Assembly: GCA_028281425.1 (NCBI GenBank)
Contig: JANQJX010000182.1
Location: 1-8,146 of the forward strand
DNA from: Simkania sp.
GTDB lineage: Bacteria > Chlamydiota > Chlamydiia > Chlamydiales > Simkaniaceae
Direction: 5' to 3'
DNA: 8,146 bases
Positions within the stretch are counted from its first letter, which is position 1. The number at the start of each line of letters is the position of its first letter. The position numbers and the translations under genes are program-made. The notes beneath the pieces were generated by a model. It saw nothing but the letters and a program-made list of their open reading frames with translations, made no database searches and was not told the origin of the DNA. This document shows positions 1 through 5,534 of the stretch, piece after piece.

Positions 1-2
1 CA

Positions 3-1274
3 ATTATTTTGATCTCAATTGCTAGCGTTATTTTGGGCTCATCATATGCGTATAAAAAAATCATCGGAGGCACCTCTAAGGGCTCTTCTTTTGATAAAAA
101 CTCCTTTTCCAAAAACGAAATGTGGACTCCGTGGACTTCTATTAACCCCTATACACAAAAGCCATATGTAGAACTCTTCCCAAAAACAAATGAACTATAC
201 CCTTTAAATCCTAAAAAAATTCCTCGTGACAAAAAATCCTCTTCACCAAAAAACTCTGCTTTGACTGTATGGAAGAATCCCTATACACAACAGCACTCTC
301 GTGTAGCACTCATCCGAAAAGGCGTTCAAGCAAAAGCCGTTCAAGCAAAAGGTGTTCAAGCCTGGTTGAGTTTAGTAGGAGGACGAAACCAACAATCCTA
401 TGGCGAATATGTTGCAAAGCTTGAGCCTGATCAAAAGTTAGAACTTCTTCAAAGTACAGAATTTCAAAAGAGTCTATTAAAGCTAAATCGTATAATATGG
501 GATTTATCAACGTTTATTGTTAATGAAGGATTGGATTACAACATAAATAAAAGAGAGTTAGTTGATCAATGCATTTATTCAAAGTATAGAGAGATTTTTT
601 TTAAAAAAGCTGCTGAAAGAATAAACGAAAATAAGTTTGATCCATATTTTTCTTTTCCAACCAAAGCACCTGTTTATTCCATCTTTTCTAAAAAGTATAT
701 GAATCAAAAAGATTTATGTTTTAATCCTCCACTTGATTTTATTGATCTTGAAACAAAAGAAATGGTCGTTATGGGCACAAATGATGATGAAGAGGTTGAT
801 GACAGTTGCTCTGATAACTCTATAGAACAAGCACTTCTTTTGGAACTAGCTGATGAGTTATCTTTATTTAAGACTCTTAACATTAACGGAGGGGGGCATT
901 TCGATTTTGACCAATTTAAACAGTTTTTTACAATGGAGACTGTTGACAAATTAAAAAGTTATACAGTAAAACTGAAATCTAGTTTAAAGGCTGGGATAAA
1001 AAATGTTGAAGAGATTGTAAAAAAAATGATGCACAAACAAAAAAAAGAAACCATAGGAGAAATTAAACACCATCTTAATTCTATTTGTTCTAAACACCAA
1101 GAAATGGCCACTAAAAAGGGGTATAAGTTCTTTTCTACATCTAAGGGAAAATTATGTGTTTCATGGCAAATTACCGAACCAGGCACTTACAGAGACAGTA
1201 AAATATTTAGGTTTTCCTCTTTTGACGATTGTAAGTCTAAATTGAACCAAGATAAGTTTAGAAATGAACTTTAA
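3..1274 (+). CDS. Hypothetical protein of unknown function, 5'-truncated by window edge
   Basis: I do not recognise this protein. The frame is open to the left edge; the first internal candidate start is a TTG at 9, but the codons before it (Ile-Ile) continue a hydrophobic stretch, so the true start is probably outside the window. Numbering from that TTG, residues 1-14 (ISIASVILGSSYA) resemble the end of a signal peptide or membrane anchor with a possible S-Y-A cleavage site, followed by Lys-rich residues. NPYTQ occurs twice (46-50 and 90-94), and a pentapeptide tandem VQAKA/VQAKG/VQAW spans 106-119. Residues 257-268 are acidic (NDDEEVDD), and 310-350 is Lys-rich and probably helical. The last 60 residues contain three Cys (360, 383, 408) and look like a small folded domain. 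It may be exported or a lineage-specific effector; that is inference only. Its stop lies inside transposase debris on the other strand. Confidence 0.7.
   Translation: MILISIASVILGSSYAYKKIIGGTSKGSSFDKNSFSKNEMWTPWTSINPYTQKPYVELFPKTNELYPLNPKKIPRDKKSSSPKNSALTVWKNPYTQQHSRVALIRKGVQAKAVQAKGVQAWLSLVGGRNQQSYGEYVAKLEPDQKLELLQSTEFQKSLLKLNRIIWDLSTFIVNEGLDYNINKRELVDQCIYSKYREIFFKKAAERINENKFDPYFSFPTKAPVYSIFSKKYMNQKDLCFNPPLDFIDLETKEMVVMGTNDDEEVDDSCSDNSIEQALLLELADELSLFKTLNINGGGHFDFDQFKQFFTMETVDKLKSYTVKLKSSLKAGIKNVEEIVKKMMHKQKKETIGEIKHHLNSICSKHQEMATKKGYKFFSTSKGKLCVSWQITEPGTYRDSKIFRFSSFDDCKSKLNQDKFRNEL
324..362 (+). repeat. 15-bp in-frame tandem repeat (2.6 copies)
   Basis: GTTCAAGCAAAAGCC (324-338) is followed by GTTCAAGCAAAAGGT (339-353) and a partial copy GTTCAAGCC (354-362). 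The period is a multiple of three, so the repeat encodes the pentapeptides VQAKA, VQAKG and VQAW without changing frame in the upstream hypothetical gene. Copy number could vary by slippage without breaking the gene. Confidence 0.85.
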
Positions 1275-1560
1275 AATAAGTTGTGAGACTGTAAGATAAA
1301 CTGTGTAAACTCCCTTTCTCAACATCTATCTTCGTAAAGAATAGCAATTGGCATCGTCCATTTTTCAGAAACAAAATTTTGAGCAAAGACTCATCAGTTG
1401 GGAAAATGCTTCGAGTTTTTATTGCCTTTCTAAAATGCCTATGTAAGGACTCTACAGCATTTGTCGTATAAATAATACGACGAATTTCGTCAGGAAATTG
1501 GAAAAATGTCTTAATATTTTCCCAATAGACTTGTTCTCTAATCGCGCTGGTTTTAGTCAA
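1258..1560 (-). pseudogene. IS256-family (Mutator-type) transposase, C-terminal fragment, frameshifted
   Basis: Only the C-terminal part of a DDE transposase remains. The block WENIKTFFQFPDEIRRI, then YTTNAVESLHRHFRKAIKTR and FPTDESLLKILFL, matches the highly conserved C-terminal motif of IS256 transposases (eIRR-iYTTNaIEs-nr-lRK-tKtrg-FPsdeallKl). The active frame then runs into unrelated residues. Near 1368 a shift to the next frame recovers SEKWTMPI and then ILYEDRC before a stop, which is the expected family tail (KWTMPI...W...L) with about ten residues missing. So there is at least one frameshift and one or more small deletions. Upstream, the frame meets a stop after about ten more codons, and the catalytic Asp residues lie in the lost part. 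The protein cannot be functional. Family identity is secure; exact IS name unknown. Confidence 0.85.
1276..1560 (-). mobile_element. IS256/Mutator-family insertion sequence remnant (transposase-gene 3' end plus flank)
   Basis: This stretch holds the decayed 3' end of an IS256-type element: the last third of the transposase gene and, at about 1276-1316, the sequence after its stop. That tail (minus strand GGGAGTTTACACAG followed by an A/T-rich run) resembles the non-coding ends of such elements. I found no matching inverted copy in the 700 bases upstream on the minus strand, so the other end and most of the transposase are gone. Insertion or later decay here may have altered the end of the flanking hypothetical gene, whose stop is at 1272-1274. 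The exact element boundary is uncertain. Confidence 0.65.
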
Positions 1561-1609
1561 ACATTTTTTTCTTCTCCATTAAAGTTTTAGAAATGTTATT
1601 TTTTTACCA

Positions 1610-1828
1610 TCACACACTTCCTTGGTTCTCTTCGGGATCTACGTTGGAAAGCAATCTATCGCTTTCGTCCCAATATATTTTTCGAAATAAACCAGACCAG
1701 ACTAGGTTGCATGCGGAGTCTAAAGCTCCAAACAAAGCTACCCCGTTGGGGTAGGAATAGGTCCGGCTTCATATTGAAGATCTGGGAAACAAGTGCGTTG
1801 AATTTGATGTCAGTGTTTTAAGTTTCAT
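1610..1828 (-). pseudogene. Small ORF with one in-frame TGA (72 sense-plus-stop codons), unknown function
   Basis: From an ATG at 1828-1826, preceded by an AGGAAA ribosome-binding-like stretch, the frame encodes 19 residues (MKLKTLTSNSTHLFPRSSI), meets TGA at 1771-1769, then continues in the same frame for 52 residues to a TGA at 1612-1610. The downstream part (SRTYSYPNGVALFGALDS, then WSGLFRKIYWDESDRLL, ending DPEENQGSV) has the balanced composition of real protein, unlike chance translation of A/T-rich DNA. I do not recognise the family. The simplest reading is a gene killed by one point mutation (CGA Arg or TGG Trp to TGA). Read-through, or a shorter gene using a later start, cannot be excluded. 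The other two minus frames and the plus strand are also partly open here, so the coding claim is tentative. Confidence 0.4.
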
Positions 1829-1834
1829 GAATTT

Positions 1835-1880
1835 TCCTGTATGATTCGTTTTTTTTTGTAAGTAGGAGAATGATACAGGA
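1835..1880. repeat. 13-bp inverted repeat with 20-base spacer
   Basis: TCCTGTATGATTC (1835-1847) and GAATGATACAGGA (1868-1880) are reverse complements apart from one central mismatch (G1843/G1872). The spacer holds a run of T. On the minus strand the arm lies next to, and its AGGA overlaps, the presumed ribosome binding site of the interrupted small ORF starting at 1828. It could be an RNA hairpin, an operator, or terminal repeats of a lost small element. It is not followed by a clean U-run in either direction that would make it a textbook terminator. Confidence 0.6.
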
Positions 1881-1948
1881 TAAGTTTTCAGTCATTCAGT
1901 TTTTTCTGAGAAATAAGGAAGCTTTTTTAGAGTTTTGCAAAAGGCTCA

Positions 1949-1977
1949 TTGACAATTCTTTTTTTTCTTTATAAAAT
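1949..1977 (+). promoter_or_regulatory. Near-consensus sigma70/sigma66 promoter
   Basis: A perfect -35 box TTGACA (1949-1954) is separated by 17 bases, mostly T, from TAAAAT (1972-1977), itself within TATAAAAT. Transcription would start near 1984, giving a leader of about 30 bases before the ATG at 2015. This also argues against a TTG start at 1949, since that codon is part of the -35 box. Confidence 0.7.
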
Positions 1978-2014
1978 AAAAAAACTATTGCCTTTATATT
2001 GTTTGGTTTTTTTT

Positions 2015-2455
2015 ATGGAATATGCAGATTTCTCCAAAGGATTTGTCATCAAAATGTCTGCTGGAGAAAAATTTCACCAAACCCTTGTGCACTTTTCCAA
2101 GGAAAAGAAATTGCCCAGCGCTTTTTATCAAGGAATTGGAACGGTTTGTGAAATCGAGATAGGATTTTTTAACTTAAGCCAAAACAAATATCTTAAAAAA
2201 AGAATAAACTCTTTTTGTGAGTTGACCTCAGCTATGGGAAACCTCTCCTTTTTCGAAGGGCAACCCTTTCCTCATACACATGTCACTCTTGGGGATGAAA
2301 ACTATCAAACCTTTTCAGGACATTTATTTGAGGCAACAATTGCAACGATAGCAGAAATTATTTTACTTCCAATTGATATTGCACTCATTCGCAAGCAACA
2401 TGAATCAATCAATTTCAAATGTCTTGATTTACCCCACGTTTTTGCAGAGAAATAA
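2015..2455 (+). CDS. PPC/DUF296-domain protein
   Basis: A 146-residue protein, the usual size of a stand-alone bacterial PPC (plants and prokaryotes conserved, DUF296) domain. Diagnostic features are an N-terminal strand with G-E-K-F (17-20), YQGIGTV (38-44), E-I-G-F (48-51), and the metal-binding His pattern FPHTHVTLGD...SGHLFEA, giving H87, H89 and H103. C-terminal hydrophobic strands follow (110-125). Family members form trimers and bind a divalent metal; plant AT-hook versions bind DNA, while bacterial ones have no settled function, so no role is assigned. The ATG at 2015 is chosen because the longer frame from TTG 1949 would start in the -35 box and add a Phe/Leu-rich extension. There is no clear Shine-Dalgarno sequence; a T-run precedes the ATG. 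The last 41 bases overlap the end of dapL on the other strand. Confidence 0.85.
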   Translation: MEYADFSKGFVIKMSAGEKFHQTLVHFSKEKKLPSAFYQGIGTVCEIEIGFFNLSQNKYLKKRINSFCELTSAMGNLSFFEGQPFPHTHVTLGDENYQTFSGHLFEATIATIAEIILLPIDIALIRKQHESINFKCLDLPHVFAEK

Positions 2456-3608
2456 GAGCTCGATCCACATCACTTTCATGAGCAAATCCACTGATTCGCA
2501 CAAAATGCTCCCCTTTTCGTCCAAATCCTCTTCCAGGAGTTACAATAAGATGTTTCTCCTCAAGAAAATATTGAAAAAGATCCCAAGAATTTTTCTTGGG
2601 ATAATAAGTCCAAAGATAAGGAGAATGCTCCCCACCAAAAACCATCCCCCCCTCCTTTTTAAATCCCTCTTTGAGTTTTTTTGCATTTCTTTGGTAGATA
2701 GAAATCACTTTTTGACTCTCTTGCCATCCCAAATCACTTAAAACAGCAATCCCCCCTTTTTGAGCGATATAAGATGCCCCATTATAAATCGTTGCATTTA
2801 GCCGCTTCCAATCCTTCCACACCAAATCGGCATTTTCAAATGTTAAGCTTTTGGGAACTACAGTCCACCCTAATCGAATGCCCGAAAACCCAGCCATTTT
2901 TGAAAAAGAACCAATCTCAATGGCCACTTTTTCAGCCCCTTGAATCTCATAGATCGAACGGGGAATTTTAGGATCCTGAATAAATGCCGCATAAGCCACA
3001 TCAAAAAGAATGATTGTTTGATGTTTCAAAGCATAAGCAATCAGATGCTCTAGCATTTCATATGAATAGGCCACTCCTGTCGGATTATTGGGATGGCAAA
3101 TATAGAGAAGATCAAGCGGACCTATTTGGTAGAGATCAGGGAAAAAATGGGTTTCAATAGAAGAAGGAAGAAAAAAAATGGATTGTTTTCCCTGTAAAAG
3201 GCTCCCTTCTAAATAGACGGGATAAGCAGGGTCTTGAAGCCCAATTTTAAGTCCACTTCCAAATAGAAGTTGAAGTCGTCCAATATCGCATTTAGCACCA
3301 TCCGAAATGAAAATTTCATCAGCATTTAATTTTCCTCGATAAAAACGGGATACAATTTTTTCTCGAAGCTCTAAAAGCCCCTGTTCCTCTCCATAGCCAA
3401 TCCCCTCTTTTTCACTTCGAAGAGCTCTTGATGCCCTTTGCATAGCCCGACTCACAGAAGGAGCAATGGGTTTTACGGTATCTCCAATGCCAAGATGCAC
3501 AAGAGAGGCTAAAGGATTTTTTTCTTGAAAATGGAAAACTTTTTTCTTAATTTCAGCAAAAAGATAATTCTCAGACAGATGAGAAAAAACAAAAGGACGT
3601 TTAACCAT
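2415..3608 (-). CDS. dapL: LL-diaminopimelate aminotransferase
   Basis: A PLP enzyme of aminotransferase class I/II fold (397 residues, close to the family's usual ~400) that converts tetrahydrodipicolinate and glutamate to LL-diaminopimelate and 2-oxoglutarate, bypassing the succinylase/acetylase steps. Seen in the sequence: N-terminal ENYLFAEI (13-20), LGIGDTVKP (39-47), GYGEEQG (71-77), DEIFISDGAK (97-106), DPAYPVY (126-132), HPNNPTG (172-178), Asp203 in LFDVAYAAF for the PLP ring nitrogen, Schiff-base Lys237 in SFSKMAGFSGIRLGW, and Arg371 (VRIS) for the substrate carboxylate. These patterns separate DapL from ordinary aspartate aminotransferases. It is the last gene of the dap operon; its ATG shares one base with the asd stop (TGATG), implying coupled translation. 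GAAGG lies upstream inside asd. The 3' end overlaps the PPC-domain gene by 41 bp. Confidence 0.95.
   Translation of the reverse strand: MVKRPFVFSHLSENYLFAEIKKKVFHFQEKNPLASLVHLGIGDTVKPIAPSVSRAMQRASRALRSEKEGIGYGEEQGLLELREKIVSRFYRGKLNADEIFISDGAKCDIGRLQLLFGSGLKIGLQDPAYPVYLEGSLLQGKQSIFFLPSSIETHFFPDLYQIGPLDLLYICHPNNPTGVAYSYEMLEHLIAYALKHQTIILFDVAYAAFIQDPKIPRSIYEIQGAEKVAIEIGSFSKMAGFSGIRLGWTVVPKSLTFENADLVWKDWKRLNATIYNGASYIAQKGGIAVLSDLGWQESQKVISIYQRNAKKLKEGFKKEGGMVFGGEHSPYLWTYYPKKNSWDLFQYFLEEKHLIVTPGRGFGRKGEHFVRISGFAHESDVDRALISLQKRGVNQDI
2581..2601. repeat. 9-bp perfect inverted repeat inside dapL
   Basis: TCCCAAGAA (2581-2589), loop TTT, TTCTTGGGA (2593-2601). It lies about 125 bases after the PPC-domain gene stop, so a + strand transcript running into dapL antisense could form this hairpin. 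No U-run follows it directly. It may be a coincidence of codons for PKKNSWD. Confidence 0.45.
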
Positions 3609-4654
3609 CAGATATAGCCTTCGCTTAATGTTAACTCAGCACTTAAAATGCCCCCACCTGCTGCTCCTCGAATCAAATTATGAGAGAGCGCAGTAAAACG
3701 GATATCAAAAAAAGGACATTTTCGAAGTCTCCCAACAGTTACACTCATCCCCCCCCCTTCTCCTTTATCTAAAGCTGGCTGAGGGCGATCCTTCTCTTTT
3801 TTGTATAAAATGGGGTTTTTAGGCGCAGAAAAAAGAGTCTTCTCTTGAGGTAATGCACGAAAATGGTCCCAAAGATCTACCACCTCTTCTAAAGTGGGCT
3901 TTTCTTCAAAAGAAGCCGAAACACAAACGAGATGTCCTTCACTCACTGGAACTCGATTAGAATGGACAGCAAAAAGGGGTTTTTTAAAGAGAGTAATTTT
4001 ATTTTGATGAAACTTTCCCAAAATTTTAAGAGGTTCATTTTCTATTTTTTCTTCTTCTCCTTCAATATGAGGAATGATATTTTTTTCAAGCTTAAATCCT
4101 CTTCCTTGACCACTAACCGATTGCATTGTCGTAACGATTCCTTTCTTCAATTTAAACCGGCAGTGTAAAGGAAAGAGAGGAAGTAAAAAACTCTGCAAAG
4201 TGCAGTTGGGTTTGGCAATTAAACACCCTTTTTTCCATTTTCTATTTTTTCTTTGCACAGGAATTAAAGCAAGATGGTCTGGATTGATTTCAGGAATGAT
4301 TAGAGGGATATCAAGATCTTTTCTAAAATGAGAGCCACTTGAGAAAACAGCAAAGCCCATCGAAGCAAGCAACAGTTCCTTTTTCTTAGCTTCTTCATCC
4401 TTAAAAGCGGAAAAAAGCAATTCTACATGAGATGGAATCTCATCTAAAGAAAAAAGCTTGATCTTTAGCATTTTTTCAGAAAAAAAATAATAAGCATTGT
4501 TTTGAATGGCTTCTAAATAAGTATGCCCCTTCCATTTGCTAGACGCACTTAAATAACAAATTTCAAAAAGAGGATGCTCTTCTAGGAGTTTTACATAGGT
4601 TTGACCAACACATCCTGTTGCCCCTAAAATCCCAATTGGGATTTTTTTATTCAT
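3608..4654 (-). CDS. asd: Aspartate-semialdehyde dehydrogenase
   Basis: NADPH-dependent reduction of L-aspartyl-4-phosphate to L-aspartate 4-semialdehyde, the branch metabolite for DAP (cell wall/lysine) and threonine/methionine. The 348-residue protein has the Rossmann motif GATGCVGQ (11-18), catalytic Cys151 in AKPNCTLQS, SVSGQGRG (179-186), the substrate/catalytic stretch HSNRVPVSEGH (231-241), RPQPALDKGEGGGMSVTVGR (290-309), and C-terminal HNLIRGAAGGGILSAEL. The RPQ-LD...GMSVTVGR block indicates the archaeal/fungal-like class of Asd, as in chlamydiae, not the E. coli class. Its ATG overlaps the dapA stop by 8 bases (ATGAATAA), and its stop shares one base with the dapL start. Only a weak ribosome site (AAAGAG) is visible, so it probably relies on translational coupling. 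A run of nine G codes for the three Gly before Met303, a possible slippage site. Confidence 0.95.
   Translation of the reverse strand: MNKKIPIGILGATGCVGQTYVKLLEEHPLFEICYLSASSKWKGHTYLEAIQNNAYYFFSEKMLKIKLFSLDEIPSHVELLFSAFKDEEAKKKELLLASMGFAVFSSGSHFRKDLDIPLIIPEINPDHLALIPVQRKNRKWKKGCLIAKPNCTLQSFLLPLFPLHCRFKLKKGIVTTMQSVSGQGRGFKLEKNIIPHIEGEEEKIENEPLKILGKFHQNKITLFKKPLFAVHSNRVPVSEGHLVCVSASFEEKPTLEEVVDLWDHFRALPQEKTLFSAPKNPILYKKEKDRPQPALDKGEGGGMSVTVGRLRKCPFFDIRFTALSHNLIRGAAGGGILSAELTLSEGYI
3749..3757. repeat. Homopolymer tract of nine C (nine G in the asd coding strand)
   Basis: Nine consecutive C on the + strand fall inside the asd gene, reading GGG-GGG-GGG on the coding strand just before Met303. In an A/T-rich background this is the longest G/C homopolymer in the window. 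Gain or loss of one base would shift the frame and remove the last ~45 residues of Asd, including RGAAGGG. Confidence 0.95.
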
Positions 4655-5534
4655 GATCTACTCTTTGGTTGGAAAGTTCTAAAAGAGCTTGAAGTCTTGC
4701 TTCATGCTCTTTGCTCAAGCAAGTTAAAGGAAGACGGCAGTTTCCAGAAGACATCCCTGCTAATTGCATGAGCTTTTTGATCGGAATTGGATTGGATTCA
4801 AAATGACACGCACAAAAATAGGGGTAGAGCTTTTCATATAACTTTCTTGCTAAAGCAATGTGATTTTTTAAAGCAGCATCGACAAAAGAAACCATTTGAG
4901 CAGGCATAAGATTGGCAAGGACAGAAATCACTCCTTCAGCTCCTAAGACAATAAGCGGCAAAGCAAGGGTATCATCTCCACAAAGAAAAATAAATTCTCT
5001 AGGGAGATGATAGAGGATTTTTTGAGCAAGTGCTATTTTCCCTGAAGACTCTTTAATCCCTATAATTTTTTCGATCTGACAAAGACGTTTTATCGTCTCT
5101 ATTTCCAAGGAAACTCCTGTCCGTGAGGGGTTGTTATAAAGAATCAAAGGTAATTTTGAAGCTTTTGCAAGAGTTTTAAAGTGGATGTAAAGACCCTCTT
5201 GCGAGGGTTTGTTATAAGCAGGTGTGACAACAAGAAGAGCCTCTGCTCCAAGCTTTGTCGCCATTTCCATCTTCACTAAAGAGCGTTTTGTAGCACTTTC
5301 TCCAATACTCACAATAAGAGGGACTTTTTGATGGATTGTTTCTGCTGCAACTGAAACCAAACTTTCAAATTCAGAGAGATCAAGCATGGCACTTTCTCCA
5401 GTTGTTCCTCCTACTAAAAGGGCAGAAATAGAATGTTTCAGTTGAAATTTGATATTTTCAGAAAAACCAACCAAATCGATTTTATCCTCATGAAAAGGAG
5501 TAATTAGAGCTGTGATCGTTCGAGAAAGTCGCAT
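4647..5534 (-). CDS. dapA: 4-hydroxy-tetrahydrodipicolinate synthase
   Basis: TIM-barrel class I aldolase that condenses pyruvate with aspartate semialdehyde. At 295 residues it has standard family length. Seen: ALITPFHEDKID (9-20), GGTTGES (42-48; Thr44/Thr45 of the proton relay), LVVTPAYNKPSQEG (101-114; Tyr107), ILYNNPSRTG (131-140; Tyr133 of the catalytic triad and Arg138 for the substrate carboxylate), Schiff-base Lys161 in GIKESSG, CGDDTL (185-190) and GVISVLAN (201-208). All key catalytic residues are present, which separates it from N-acetylneuraminate lyase and other members of the superfamily, as does its position between dapB and asd. It starts 31 bases inside the end of dapB and has a good ribosome site there (AGAGGAG, 5542-5536 region, a few bases before ATG), so it can be translated independently. 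Its stop overlaps the asd start by 8 bases. Confidence 0.95.
   Translation of the reverse strand: MRLSRTITALITPFHEDKIDLVGFSENIKFQLKHSISALLVGGTTGESAMLDLSEFESLVSVAAETIHQKVPLIVSIGESATKRSLVKMEMATKLGAEALLVVTPAYNKPSQEGLYIHFKTLAKASKLPLILYNNPSRTGVSLEIETIKRLCQIEKIIGIKESSGKIALAQKILYHLPREFIFLCGDDTLALPLIVLGAEGVISVLANLMPAQMVSFVDAALKNHIALARKLYEKLYPYFCACHFESNPIPIKKLMQLAGMSSGNCRLPLTCLSKEHEARLQALLELSNQRVDHE

Noticed and set aside
310..510. 66-residue minus-strand frame
   Set aside because: Antisense shadow of the large hypothetical gene; its Leu/Glu-Arg repeats are the complement of the 15-bp tandem repeat.
704..1186. Two minus-strand frames (704-949 and 959-1186)
   Set aside because: Low-complexity Ser-rich and Cys/Phe-rich translations antisense to a longer convincing frame; no start signals.
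1738..1752. TACCCC-GTT-GGGGTA hairpin as a terminator
   Set aside because: A 6-bp stem with no U-run; it falls within the interrupted small ORF and is probably incidental.
1769..1771. Selenocysteine insertion at the in-frame TGA
   Set aside because: No SECIS-like hairpin is evident right after the TGA, and the residues around it do not resemble a selenoprotein active site.
1949..2014. N-terminal extension of the PPC-domain protein from TTG 1949
   Set aside because: The codon is part of a TTGACA -35 box and the extension is Phe/Leu-rich translation of T-runs.
2373..2741. 122-residue plus-strand frame
   Set aside because: Mostly antisense to dapL, which has all catalytic motifs; composition (Ser/Lys/Ile) and lack of motifs indicate a shadow.
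2774..2971. 65-residue plus-strand frame
   Set aside because: Antisense to the conserved PLP-lysine region of dapL.
3932..4168. 78-residue plus-strand frame
   Set aside because: Antisense to asd; Phe-runs come from Glu/Lys-rich codons of the real gene.
5193..5208. ACCCTC-TTGC-GAGGGT hairpin
   Set aside because: Lies in the middle of dapA coding sequence in a conserved region; probably incidental to the codons.
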